Assembly: GCF_008369445.1 (NCBI RefSeq)
Contig: NZ_VTWH01000001.1
Location: 992,001-1,056,000, forward strand
Source of the DNA: Aureimonas fodinaquatilis
GTDB taxonomy: Bacteria > Pseudomonadota > Alphaproteobacteria > Rhizobiales > Rhizobiaceae
DNA length: 64,000 nt
Reading direction: 5' to 3'
Made by a program: the position numbers and the translations under genes. Below are positions 1-8,606 of the stretch, piece after piece. The notes beneath the pieces are model-generated. The model made no database searches, had not been told where the DNA came from, and saw nothing but the letters and a program-made list of their open reading frames with translations. How positions within the stretch are numbered: position 1 is the first letter of the stretch; every line of letters begins with the position of its first letter.

Positions 1-63
1 CTGGCTAGAGCATTTTGGTTTTAGCGGCTTGTTTTGCCGCAAAACAAACAGACATGCGCCTGT

Positions 64-549
64 CTATTTCTGGCCCATAACCGGGTTGGTTATCGACGCC
101 AGATCAACCAGGTTCGGCTGCATGCCCTTGTTCTTGAACAGGCGTTTGCCCACCGCCGGGTAATCCACCACATCGTGGTCCAGCCTGTTGCCAGCTACCA
201 GGCAGCGAAGCATCGTCGCGCCGCTGTTGCGAATGCAATGCGCCGGACCGCCAGCCGGCAGGCCGATAAAGTCGCCTGCTTTCACCGGAAATTCTTCATC
301 GCCAATGGTAACGATTGCCTCGCCATCCAGCACGAACACACACTCATCTTCAAAATGATGCATATGCGGTTCGCTTGGAGCCTTGCCCGGCTCTACCTCA
401 ATCAGGTGGAACCCCAGCCTTGTCAGTCCAACCATGTCACCCAGCGATCTGTTGATCCGCTGCGCCTCGGCGTTGACAAAATGGGTCTTCTGCAAGCCTG
501 GAGAACCGGATATTTCCTCAGACGACAGAATATGTTTGCGTGCGCTCAT
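64..549 (-). CDS. Cupin domain protein
   Basis: 161-residue single-domain cupin. The beta-barrel core runs from about residue 45 to 120. It has the metal-binding pattern H-M-H near residues 62-64 with a Glu a few residues later, and a second cupin motif with P-A-G-G-P-A-H near 99-105. Cupins of this size bind a divalent metal and act as small enzymes or ligand sensors; the substrate cannot be read from the sequence. There is no signal peptide, so it is probably cytoplasmic. It is transcribed leftward ahead of the window edge and directly downstream of the nfeD/stomatin pair (13 bases), so co-transcription is possible. Confidence 0.8.
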   Translation of the reverse strand: MSARKHILSSEEISGSPGLQKTHFVNAEAQRINRSLGDMVGLTRLGFHLIEVEPGKAPSEPHMHHFEDECVFVLDGEAIVTIGDEEFPVKAGDFIGLPAGGPAHCIRNSGATMLRCLVAGNRLDHDVVDYPAVGKRLFKNKGMQPNLVDLASITNPVMGQK

Positions 550-562
550 CCGGGTTTTGCTT

Positions 563-1027
563 TCAGACTAACTGGTCACTGGAGCGGGTGGGGGAAGCCG
601 GAACAACGTGGAGCAGTGAACCGCTTGCGCCCTCAATCAACACCGCTGTACCCTCCGGCATGTCCGGCCCTTCTGCATTCCACCAGCTGTCTTCCAGTTT
701 TACCCGGCCGCGACCGTTGACAAGGGCCTGTGACACCACCGCACGCCGACCAATCAACCGCTGTGTCGGACGGTTTACATCGCCTTCGCCAACATCTGGC
801 TTTGTGCCGTACCAGCGATAGCCGATCAACGCCGCCGCAAATGACACGATGGCGAAGCCGGCTATCTGGCTGACCCAGCTGAGTGCCGGAAAGAACAGCA
901 GATTTGCGCCAATGGCCACCGCTCCGATGCCGAAAAACAGAAGGTAAACGCCGGGCAGAAACATTTCTGCCGCCAGAAGCACAAACCCTGCAATCAACCA
1001 TCCGGTGCTGGTGAAAAAGGCGGCCAT
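563..1027 (-). CDS. NfeD family membrane protein
   Basis: 154 residues. Two or three hydrophobic segments lie in the first 70 residues, followed by a soluble C-terminal OB-fold-like domain (about 85-145) containing R-R-A-V-V and G-R-G-R-V-K-L. This is the short NfeD architecture. NfeD proteins are partners of stomatin-like SPFH proteins in the membrane and are often encoded as a pair with them. Here the upstream gene on the same strand is exactly such a protein, only 6 bases away. The function is probably membrane organisation or quality control. The family call is firm; a specific role is not. Confidence 0.88.
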   Translation of the reverse strand: MAAFFTSTGWLIAGFVLLAAEMFLPGVYLLFFGIGAVAIGANLLFFPALSWVSQIAGFAIVSFAAALIGYRWYGTKPDVGEGDVNRPTQRLIGRRAVVSQALVNGRGRVKLEDSWWNAEGPDMPEGTAVLIEGASGSLLHVVPASPTRSSDQLV

Positions 1028-1033
1028 TCAGTT

Positions 1034-1981
1034 TCAATCCCTTTTGGTTGAAGGCACGTGGCTGCGGCTTCTCGCCGAGATCGCCTCTTTGGACAGTTCT
1101 GCAATGCCGGTCAAAGAGCCAATCAGCGAACTGGCTTCCAATGGCATCAATATAACGCGTTGATTGTCAGCCGAAGCCAGCTTGCCCAGCGCTTCGGTGT
1201 ATTTCTGCGCCACGAAATAGTTGATTGCCTGAATATCGCCCTGAGAAATCGCCTCCGAAACAAGACGTGTGGCTGTCGCTTCGGCCTCTGCCAGCCTTTC
1301 CCGTGCTTCCGCATCGCGGAAAGCCGCTTCACGCCGGCCTTCAGCCTCCAGGATTACCGCCTGCTTCTCACCTTCGGCACGCAGAATTTTGGCATTTCGG
1401 TGGCCCTCTGCCTCAAGAATCTCCGCACGCTTTTCACGTTCGGCCATCATCTGCCGGCCCATGGACTCAATCAGGTTTGCCGGCGGGGCAATGTCCTTCA
1501 GCTCAATACGGGTGATCTTGATGCCCCAATTGTGCGCAGCCTGATCCACCACCCGCAAAATACGTTCCGAAATTGCGTCGCGATTGGACAGAAGATCGTC
1601 GAGATCCATGGAGCCCATGACAGAGCGCAGGTTGGTCATCACCAGATTGAGCACCGCATTGCGCAGGCCTGAAACCTCGTAGGCCGCGGCGGCCGCATCC
1701 AGAATCTGGAAAAATGCCACGCCATCGGCTGCAACGGAGGCATTGTCACGGGTGATGACTTCCTGTGTGGGAATGTCCAGCACCTGCTCCATCATATTCA
1801 TCTTGTGGCCAATCCGCTCAACAAACGGAATAATAATGTTGAGGCCCGGATTGAGCGTGCGCGTGTATTTTCCAAAGCTTTCCACCGTGTGGTTGAAGCC
1901 TTGTGGAACAATTTTAATCGACGCGGTTAGAACGAATATTACAAAAACAGCAGCAATTGCCACCAAAATCAAGGAATCCAT
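1034..1981 (-). CDS. SPFH/Band 7 (stomatin-like) membrane protein, QmcA-type
   Basis: 315 residues. One N-terminal transmembrane segment (about 3-22) is followed by the SPFH domain (about 25-190, with G-L-N-I-I-I-P-F), then a charged Ala/Glu/Arg-rich coiled coil (about 185-245) and a short tail. This is the QmcA/slipin layout. Such proteins form large membrane-anchored oligomers and modulate membrane proteases or lipid domains. It pairs with nfeD immediately downstream, the usual operon for this family. The start ATG at 1981 places the membrane anchor at the very N-terminus as expected. Confidence 0.9.
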   Translation of the reverse strand: MDSLILVAIAAVFVIFVLTASIKIVPQGFNHTVESFGKYTRTLNPGLNIIIPFVERIGHKMNMMEQVLDIPTQEVITRDNASVAADGVAFFQILDAAAAAYEVSGLRNAVLNLVMTNLRSVMGSMDLDDLLSNRDAISERILRVVDQAAHNWGIKITRIELKDIAPPANLIESMGRQMMAEREKRAEILEAEGHRNAKILRAEGEKQAVILEAEGRREAAFRDAEARERLAEAEATATRLVSEAISQGDIQAINYFVAQKYTEALGKLASADNQRVILMPLEASSLIGSLTGIAELSKEAISARSRSHVPSTKRD

Positions 1982-2063
1982 GAAGCCCGTATCCTGCGTT
2001 GCTTTTCAGCGAAACATTACTCGATAAGCAGGCCCCATGCCAGTCTGGATGTGGCGCGTGACC

Positions 2064-3116
2064 CTAGACCCAACCCTGCAATTCATTGCGAACCAGGGAT
2101 TCAATGACATTCATGCCGTTATCCGAGTCGTTGAGGCACGGAATATGGGTGAAGTTGCTGCCGCCATTCTCATGAAAGATTTCGCCTGCCTCGCCGGCAA
2201 TTTCTTCCAGTGTTTCAAGGCAATCCACCACAAAGCCGGGGTTGAACACGGCAATGCTTTTCACACCCTGTCTTGCAAGCGCTTCCACGGTTTTATCCGT
2301 ATATGGCTGCAACCACTCTTCCGGCCCGAACCGCGACTGGAACGTTGTCATCAACCTGCCTTGCGGCCAGCCCAGTCTGGCATCCAGCAATCGTGACGTT
2401 GTTTCGCACTGGCTGCGATACGGATCGCCCTTGGCAGAGTAGCTTTGCGGAATGCCGTGATAGGAGGCAATCACGTGCTCTGGCTCAAAATCCAGGCCGG
2501 CAAGGTGCTCTTCAATAGAGCGGGCCAATGCGTCAATATAAACCGGCGCATCTTCGTAGGATGGCACTGTACGAGCCGCAGGCATAAACCGCTTGGAGCT
2601 CAAATGCGCGAAAAATACGTCATTGACGGTGGCGGTGGTGGGCGCTGAATATTGTGGATAAAGCGGAAAACACAAAACGCGTTCGCAGCCGGCAGCGAGC
2701 AATGCATCCAGCTTGTCCTTTATAGACGGCTGGCCGTAGCGCATGCCCCACTCTACCTGCACATTTGCAAGATCCTGCAACCGAACCGCCAGCTTTTCGC
2801 CCTGTGCGCGGGTGAATGTGCGCAAAGGCGATTCATTGCGCTCGCGGTTCCAGATTTCGGCATAGGCACGCCCGGATTTTTGTGGCCGGACACTCAAAAC
2901 AATGCCGTAAAGAATTGGCAGCCAGACTGCCCTTGGCCACTCAATCACCCGCTTGTCCGAAAGAAATTCCGACAGATATCGGCGCATTGGCCAATAATCC
3001 GTACCATCCGGGGTTCCAAGATTAACCAGCAGAACGCCGGTCTTTTTCAACGGCGCGGCAGCTTGCTGCGCAAGGGCCGTTGTGTCGCGATCGGCAATTG
3101 CGGCTGTGGAGTTCAT
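2064..3116 (-). CDS. hemH: Ferrochelatase
   Basis: 350 residues, full length for the family. It inserts Fe2+ into protoporphyrin IX, the last step of protoheme synthesis. Visible motifs: V-N-L-G-T-P-D at about 31-37; the catalytic histidine in S-Y-H-G-I-P-Q (H220); and the acidic D-C-L-E-T-L-E-E-I stretch at about 298-306 that lines the metal path. An A-G-G-A-like ribosome site lies about 8 bases before the ATG. It follows the omp10-like gene on the same strand with a 64-base gap. No haem- or iron-responsive element was recognised upstream. Confidence 0.96.
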   Translation of the reverse strand: MNSTAAIADRDTTALAQQAAAPLKKTGVLLVNLGTPDGTDYWPMRRYLSEFLSDKRVIEWPRAVWLPILYGIVLSVRPQKSGRAYAEIWNRERNESPLRTFTRAQGEKLAVRLQDLANVQVEWGMRYGQPSIKDKLDALLAAGCERVLCFPLYPQYSAPTTATVNDVFFAHLSSKRFMPAARTVPSYEDAPVYIDALARSIEEHLAGLDFEPEHVIASYHGIPQSYSAKGDPYRSQCETTSRLLDARLGWPQGRLMTTFQSRFGPEEWLQPYTDKTVEALARQGVKSIAVFNPGFVVDCLETLEEIAGEAGEIFHENGGSNFTHIPCLNDSDNGMNVIESLVRNELQGWV

Positions 3117-3180
3117 CCGGAAATTCCTGTCAGTTATTGCAAGATCTGCAAACCCGACGCATGGGCGGTTGGGCTTTGCG

Positions 3181-3549
3181 TCAGGTTCTGCGTGTCAGTT
3201 CAAAGCGCGTACCACCGGAATTGACGCATGTCAGGCGGTTTGCTGCCACCTGATCGCAATTGACGGCAATTTTTTCACTGTTGGACAGGCGCGTATATTC
3301 AATGGCAATGCGTGTTGGCGAAAGGTTGCGATAGCTGCCTTGTGCCAGCAGAGATCCGGTGTCCGTTGCGGTGGAGGTGAACGATCCACCGTTCAGAGTT
3401 GAAACTGCAACACCGCTCGTGTCGCCCCAACGGCCATCAAAACCGGTCTGTGCCGGCGCAATGTTGGCACGGTCGGGCGACGGCCCGACGCAAGCGGCCA
3501 ATGAAAGGCTTGCTAAAACAATGCTGGCTGTGGTCGCTATACGGCGCAT
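3181..3549 (-). CDS. omp10: Outer membrane lipoprotein, Omp10-like
   Basis: 122 residues. A lipoprotein signal ends in the lipobox L-A-A-C (lipidated Cys20). The mature part is a small beta-rich domain with the pattern G-F-D-G-R-W ... N-G-G-S-F ... G-S-Y ... V-N-C ... L-T-C-V-N-S-G-G-T-R-F-E-L-T-R-R. From memory this matches Brucella Omp10, including the two cysteines and the S/G-R-F-x-L-T-R-R end, and Omp10 is a known rhizobial outer membrane lipoprotein. A strong G-A-G-G-G-G ribosome site precedes the ATG. It reads toward hemH and may be co-transcribed with it. The symbol is inferred by remembered similarity, not by a search. Confidence 0.78.
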   Translation of the reverse strand: MRRIATTASIVLASLSLAACVGPSPDRANIAPAQTGFDGRWGDTSGVAVSTLNGGSFTSTATDTGSLLAQGSYRNLSPTRIAIEYTRLSNSEKIAVNCDQVAANRLTCVNSGGTRFELTRRT

Positions 3550-3790
3550 GTTGCTTCCCCTCGTCTAACTCGTTGTCTGGTTGCAGTTTCAAACGCAAAC
3601 CGCTGCATAATCTGTGTAAGACTGCTCTGCCAATGCGAATTCTTTGAAGCGTTATTATGGTGTACCGGTTGCATCATGGAAGGGCCAGCGACAGGAAAAT
3701 CCTGCCGCTGGCCTGATTGAGAAGAGCGCTTGAGGTGATCATTCGAAAATCAGGAAGGTTTTGCCTCCCTGGCCTTTCGCATAACCGCGC

Positions 3791-3827
3791 TGATGAAACG
3801 ATTCCGCTTCCACAGAAAATGCTCCTG
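3791..3827 (+). repeat. Palindromic intergenic repeat, copy A (partial)
   Basis: A G-A-A-A-C-G-A-T-T-C-C-G-C-T-T-C core is followed by a 3' arm resembling GAAAATGCTC. The same unit recurs at 13338-13394 and, inverted, at 26183-26243 and 44050-44099. It sits in the 321-base gap between omp10 (starting at 3549) and the end of homospermidine synthase. Apart from the omp10 promoter region I see nothing else in that gap. Confidence 0.6.
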
Positions 3828-3870
3828 CTACCAGAAGTATTATCATCCATGGGCTTTGAGCAAGTGCTTC

Positions 3871-5316
3871 TCAGCGCACCAGAATGTTGCGGAACTGCCA
3901 TGGGTCCTTTTCGTCCAGATCTTCCGGAAACAGGCCCGGCCGGTCGTGCAGCGGCGTCCAGTCGGTGTAATAGCCTTTCACTGGGCCCAGATAAGGCATC
4001 TGAACCTCCAGACAGCGGCGGAAATCCATCTCGTCGCTGTCAACGATTCCGGCATCAGGATTTTCCAGGGCCCAGACCATGCCCGCCAGCACTGCCGACG
4101 TTACCTGCAACCCTGTGGCGTTCTGATAAGGCGCGATGGCGCGCGTTTCTTCCAAGGAAAGCTGTGAGCCATACCAGTAGGCATTCTTTTCATGGCCGAA
4201 CAGCAAAACGCCCAGCTCGTCAACTCCATCAACCAGCTCTGCCTCATCCAGAACGTGGTGCACCGGTTGAATGCGCCCTGCCGCACCAAACAACTCGTGC
4301 ATGGAAAGCACAGCGTCATTGCAGGGGTGGTAGGCGTAATGAACCGTCGGCCGGTAGGTTACATCGCCATCCTTGTTGCGCACCGTGAAGTAGTCCGAAA
4401 TTGAAATGGATTCATTGTGCGTTACCAGAAAGCCAAATTGCGGCCCGGGTGTCGGGCACCATGTGCGAACGCGAGTGTTGGCGCCGGGTTGTTCCAGATA
4501 AATGGCGCTCTGGCAGCCCTTTTTATGTTCCTTGGCGTTTTTCGGCACCCATTTCTCATGTGTGCCCCAGCCCAGTTCAGAGGGCTGCATGCCTTCGGAA
4601 ATAAAGCCTTCCACCGACCACGTGTTCCAGAACACATTCATTGGCTTGGGATTTATGGTGCGTTGCGTGTCCCGCTCGGCAATATGGACGCCTTTGACGC
4701 CCACCTTCTTCATCAGCTTTGCCCAGCCTTCACGATCGTCTGCCTTTGGCTCTTTGTATTCCAGCCCGGTATCGTTGGCGATGTCGACCAGCGCCTGTTT
4801 GACAAACCATGAGACCATACCGGGATTGGCGCCGCAGCAGGAGATGGCCGTTGCGCCACCGGGGTTCTTGCGCTTTTCCTTGCGCACGGTTTCGCGCAGC
4901 GCGTAATTGGTGCGGTCTGCATTGGAAAGGCTGTCATCGAAGTAAAAGCCGAGCCAGGGCTCTACCACCGTATCGATATACAGCGCGCCAATTTCCCGGC
5001 ACAGGCGCATCAGATCCAGCGAGCCGGTGTCAACTGAAAGGTTAACGCAGAAGCCCTGACCGCCGCCGTCTGTCAGCAGCGGTTTCAAGAGCTCCTCATA
5101 GTTTTTGCGTGTCACGGCATCCTGCACAAAGCGAATGCCCCGTTCGTCCAGAATATGCCGGTTGGCGTCGCTTGGATCGATAACGGTCAAGCGCGATTTG
5201 TCGAACTTCAAATGGCGTTCGATCAGTGGCAACGTTCCCCGGCCAATGGAACCAAAACCTATCATTACGACAGGGCCGGTGATTTCGCCGTGAACCTTGT
5301 ATGTCTTTTTCGCCAT
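3871..5316 (-). CDS. hss: Homospermidine synthase
   Basis: 481 residues. It makes sym-homospermidine from putrescine (or spermidine plus putrescine) with NAD+ and is the typical rhizobial polyamine enzyme. A Rossmann nucleotide motif G-F-G-S-I-G-R-G lies at about 21-28, followed by a saccharopine dehydrogenase-like domain (V-I-D-P-S-D, C-G-A-N-P-G-M-V-S-W-F). The open frame extends upstream to 5361, but the ATG at 5316 (M-A-K-K-T-Y-K-V) has an A-G-G-A site about nine bases before it and begins just before the Rossmann fold, so I use it. It is monocistronic, divergent from the Rsm22-like gene. Confidence 0.93.
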   Translation of the reverse strand: MAKKTYKVHGEITGPVVMIGFGSIGRGTLPLIERHLKFDKSRLTVIDPSDANRHILDERGIRFVQDAVTRKNYEELLKPLLTDGGGQGFCVNLSVDTGSLDLMRLCREIGALYIDTVVEPWLGFYFDDSLSNADRTNYALRETVRKEKRKNPGGATAISCCGANPGMVSWFVKQALVDIANDTGLEYKEPKADDREGWAKLMKKVGVKGVHIAERDTQRTINPKPMNVFWNTWSVEGFISEGMQPSELGWGTHEKWVPKNAKEHKKGCQSAIYLEQPGANTRVRTWCPTPGPQFGFLVTHNESISISDYFTVRNKDGDVTYRPTVHYAYHPCNDAVLSMHELFGAAGRIQPVHHVLDEAELVDGVDELGVLLFGHEKNAYWYGSQLSLEETRAIAPYQNATGLQVTSAVLAGMVWALENPDAGIVDSDEMDFRRCLEVQMPYLGPVKGYYTDWTPLHDRPGLFPEDLDEKDPWQFRNILVR

Positions 5317-5446
5317 GATCGGCAGATCCTTATTTAAGAACAACACCCCGGAAGCGTGCATTCATCAGGGGCTATCGGAGATTTCTGTCAAATAAAAGGG
5401 GGGTATGGAGTTTGTGTGAACTATCGGTGCGGTAGAGTAACAATGT

Positions 5447-6448
5447 ATGAGGGCGGGCAATGACGGAAATGAAAGTGACTGGCAAATGGAACTACCTGCG
5501 GCTCTTCAGGCGGGGATAAATTCGGTGTTGCAGGGCGTTTCACTGGCCGACCTGCAAAATGCCGCCGCCACTTTGTCGCGGCGATACCGGGCTGAGGTTA
5601 TGGATGGCCGGTTGCATATCGGCGGGGAGCCCGCCGCCCGCGCCTATCTGGCAACACGCATGCCCGCAACATATGCCGCCGTGCGCCAGTCGTTCGAAAT
5701 GGCAGCCGAAATTTCGCCGGAGTTTGCGCCGGCATCCATGCTGGACGTCGGGGCCGGGCCGGGCACAGTGCTTTGGGCCGCGGCAGATTGCTGGCCGGGG
5801 CTGGACCGGGCCGACATGATTGAGGCAAGCCCCTTCATCCGCCAGTTTGGTGAACAACTGGCTGCACCAAGCACCGTTATGCAACGCCACTGGCGCACGG
5901 GCAGGGCGGAGGATGAGCTGAAAAAAGCAGAGGCGGCTGACCTGGTGACACTGGCCTATGTGCTGGATGAATTGCCGCCCGCCACGCAGGCCAGTCTGGT
6001 GGATAAACTGTGGCTTCTGACCAAGGGCATGCTGGTACTGATCGAACCGGGAACTCCGGCTGGCACAAGGCGGATACTGGCTGCGCGTGAACGCCTTCTG
6101 GCGCTGGGTGCGCATCTGTCCGGGCCGTGTGCCCACAGTCATGCTTGCCCGCTGGTAGAGCCTGACTGGTGCCACTTTGCCGCGCGCGTTGCCCGCAGCC
6201 GCATGCACCGACTGGCGAAAGGTGCGGAAGTGCCTTTCGAAGATGAAAAGTTCATTTTCATTGCCGCCACGCGCTGGCATGGCAACTCGCTTCCGGCACG
6301 TGTGCTGGCTCCGCCACGTTCCGGCAGCGGCAAGGTAACGCTGAAGCTGTGCCAGGCTGATGGGCAGGTGCAGAACCGCATGCTGACCCGGCGCGACGGG
6401 CAAAGTTACAAATCCGCCAGCCGGGCAGATTGGGGCGACGCGCTGTAA
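5447..6448 (+). CDS. Rsm22-like ribosome-associated methyltransferase family protein
   Basis: 333 residues. SAM-binding motif I is L-D-V-G-A-G-P-G-T at 99-107, with an acidic strand end at about 124-126. A cysteine cluster C228-x5-C234-P with W-C242-H-F follows. This combination is characteristic of the Rsm22/METTL17 family, which associates with the small ribosomal subunit; in the mitochondrial members the cysteines hold an Fe-S cluster. The bacterial role is poorly defined. An in-frame ATG at 5486 (M-E-L-P-A-A-L) is an alternative start and fits family length equally well. Divergent from hss. Confidence 0.85.
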   Translation: MRAGNDGNESDWQMELPAALQAGINSVLQGVSLADLQNAAATLSRRYRAEVMDGRLHIGGEPAARAYLATRMPATYAAVRQSFEMAAEISPEFAPASMLDVGAGPGTVLWAAADCWPGLDRADMIEASPFIRQFGEQLAAPSTVMQRHWRTGRAEDELKKAEAADLVTLAYVLDELPPATQASLVDKLWLLTKGMLVLIEPGTPAGTRRILAARERLLALGAHLSGPCAHSHACPLVEPDWCHFAARVARSRMHRLAKGAEVPFEDEKFIFIAATRWHGNSLPARVLAPPRSGSGKVTLKLCQADGQVQNRMLTRRDGQSYKSASRADWGDAL

Positions 6449-6470
6449 CGCGCCGCATATTGCAACAGTT

Positions 6471-6488
6471 TGAAGCGATTTTGCTTCA
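6471..6488 (+). repeat. Small palindrome overlapping the pepF stop
   Basis: TGAAGC-gatttt-GCTTCA inverted repeat. The TCA at 6486-6488 is the complement of the pepF stop codon, so the palindrome overlaps the end of the gene. Its core resembles the centre of the repeat family at 3791 and 13338. Confidence 0.5.
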
Positions 6489-8330
6489 GCCGGAAATACC
6501 CGGGTCGGCTTCCATCGCCTCCAGCTCGTCAATAAAGCCGGAAATCACCGATAGTCCTTTTGACCAGAATGCCGGATCAGAAGCATTCAGCCCGAATGGC
6601 GCAAGCAATTCGGAATGATGCCGGGTGCCACCGGCTTTCAACATTTCAAAATACTTGTCCTGAAAGCCGCCTTCGCTGGTGCGGTAAACTGCATAAAGCG
6701 AGTTCACCAGACAGTCGCCAAATGCATAGGCATAGACATAGAATGGCGAATGGATGAAGTGCGGGACATATGTCCAGAATGTTTCATAACCCTCGCGCAG
6801 TTTGATGGCTGGCCCAAGGCTGTCCTTCTGAATATCCAGCCAGATCTCGCCAATCTTGTCTGATGTCAGTTCGCCATTGCGCCGTTCTGTGTGAACGGCC
6901 CGTTCAAATGTGTAGAATGCGATCTGCCGAACGACAGTGTTGATCATATCCTCGACTTTGGAGGCAAGCAGGGCGCGCCGCTCGACAGGATTCTGTGTCC
7001 GGTCCAGCAGCAGCCGGAATGTCAGCATTTCACCGAAGACCGAGGCTGTTTCTGCCAATGTCAGCGGAGTTGGCGCCATCAAGGCACCTTGCCTTGCGGC
7101 CAGAACCTGATGCACTCCATGGCCCAGCTCGTGCGCCAGGGTCATGACATCGCGTGGCTTGCCAAGATAGTTCACCAGCACATAGGGATGAGCGGAAGGC
7201 ACTGTCGGGTGTGCAAATGCGCCCGGTGATTTGCCGGGGCTGACGCCGGCATCAATCCATCCTTCATTGAAAAAGCGCCCGGCAATATCCGCCATTTCCG
7301 GCGAGAACCCGGCATAGGCCGTCAATACAGTCTGGCGTGCTTCTTCCCAGGGAATAATGCGCTTGATAGAGCCGGGCAGCGGTGCATTGCGGTCCCAGTG
7401 GTTCAGCTCATCCTTGCCAAGCCAGCGGGCTTTCAGCTTGTAGTAACGGTGAGATATGGAGGGATAAGCCGCTTGCACAGCCGCGGCCAGCGCATCAACC
7501 ACTTCGCCTTCCACCCGATTGGCAAGATGACGGCTATCGGCAATATCGGCAAAGCCACGCCAGCGATCGGAAATTTCCTTGTCCTTGGCCAGTGTGTTGG
7601 TGATCTGAGTAAACAGCCGCAGATTTTGCCGGAATACCTTGGCCAGCGCATCTGCAGCTCTGCGCCGGGTTTCGCCATCATCTTCCTGAAGCAGGTTCAA
7701 GGTTTCTTCCAGAGACATTTCCCTGTCATCAACCTGAAAGCGCAGCGCTGTCATCGTTTCGTCGAACAAGCGATTCCACGCGCCGGCGCCGGTCACGGCC
7801 TTTTCCATCAGCAATTGCTCAACCCGGTCTTCCAACTGGAAAGGTTTTTCCAACCGAAGATCTTTCAGCCACGGGCTGTAGTGCGCCAACTGCGCATTGG
7901 CTGAAACAGCAGCATCCATCACCGCATCGTCTATGCGGTTCAACTCCAGACCGAAAAACAGAAGCGCTGTCGAAATGTCGGTGACGCGAGCCTGAATGTC
8001 GCCATAAAACTTGGTGTTTGCCGGTGTGCTGGTATCTCGTGCATAAATCAGCCCGGCATAGGATATCAACCGCCCGAGCAGATCTTCCAGCGCTTCGAAC
8101 TCGACAATGGCGGCGGCCAGCTCTCCACCATTCGGCTTTGCCGCTTCCTCTGCCAATTTGCCGCGCCACCGCGTTTGAAAGGCCTGCGCGCGCTGCCCGG
8201 CGCTCTTCAGATCGGCCGCAATTTGCGGGCTGTCCGTTGCCGGGTACAGATCCGCCAGGTTCCAGTCTGGCAAGACACCGGTGGTTTCAGCAACGGTTTG
8301 GCGGGCTGTGGCTTTGGCAGATTTGGTCAT
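6486..8330 (-). CDS. pepF: M3 family oligoendopeptidase F
   Basis: 614 residues, the usual size of PepF-type zinc oligopeptidases, which degrade short peptides in the cytoplasm. The zinc site H-E-L-G-H is at about 400-404, followed by the third ligand Glu in L-A-E-T-A-S-V-F-G-E. An N-terminal helical domain (residues 1-200) is typical. The frame stays open to 8444, but the ATG at 8330 (M-T-K-S-A-K) is preferred because the upstream extension has no family character; the ribosome site at this start is weak. The stop codon lies in a palindromic repeat. Confidence 0.92.
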   Translation of the reverse strand: MTKSAKATARQTVAETTGVLPDWNLADLYPATDSPQIAADLKSAGQRAQAFQTRWRGKLAEEAAKPNGGELAAAIVEFEALEDLLGRLISYAGLIYARDTSTPANTKFYGDIQARVTDISTALLFFGLELNRIDDAVMDAAVSANAQLAHYSPWLKDLRLEKPFQLEDRVEQLLMEKAVTGAGAWNRLFDETMTALRFQVDDREMSLEETLNLLQEDDGETRRRAADALAKVFRQNLRLFTQITNTLAKDKEISDRWRGFADIADSRHLANRVEGEVVDALAAAVQAAYPSISHRYYKLKARWLGKDELNHWDRNAPLPGSIKRIIPWEEARQTVLTAYAGFSPEMADIAGRFFNEGWIDAGVSPGKSPGAFAHPTVPSAHPYVLVNYLGKPRDVMTLAHELGHGVHQVLAARQGALMAPTPLTLAETASVFGEMLTFRLLLDRTQNPVERRALLASKVEDMINTVVRQIAFYTFERAVHTERRNGELTSDKIGEIWLDIQKDSLGPAIKLREGYETFWTYVPHFIHSPFYVYAYAFGDCLVNSLYAVYRTSEGGFQDKYFEMLKAGGTRHHSELLAPFGLNASDPAFWSKGLSVISGFIDELEAMEADPGISG

Positions 8331-8443
8331 AAGGGATGTATTCCGGAATGCTTGCGGGCTGAATGGGACTGTCAGGCTCTTATGTGGAACAATTCTGGCT
8401 ATGTTTCGAGGGGCTGTTGGAAAAATGCAGAATTCATTGCGCA

Positions 8444-8451
8444 TTAACCAT
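8444..8451 (+). promoter_or_regulatory. Candidate CtrA recognition element TTAACCAT
   Basis: TTAACCAT is a known form of the CtrA recognition motif in alphaproteobacteria. It lies in the divergent space between pepF and the secreted DUF882 protein, 156 bases before the latter's start. Seen directly; the functional assignment is inference. Confidence 0.35.
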
Positions 8452-8606
8452 TTTCGTATCTATTATGCGGATTGTGGGGCGGCTGTCATTTTCATGCCGC
8501 AGTTTGGTCTAAACGTAGTAGATCCAGACCGGGACCTGTCAGATCAGCAATGGTGTTCGGGGATAGTTACGGAACGCTGTTGCTGCAAGCGAGGGGAATA
8601 GGCCGT

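Noticed and set aside
2652-3224. 190-residue open frame on the plus strand opposite hemH
   Set aside because: Shadow of hemH; no family features and no ribosome site. hemH is complete on the other strand.
5540-6532. 330-residue open frame opposite the Rsm22-like gene
   Set aside because: The protein is His/Arg/Cys-rich in a way typical of antisense frames in GC-rich DNA; the plus-strand gene has clear SAM motifs.
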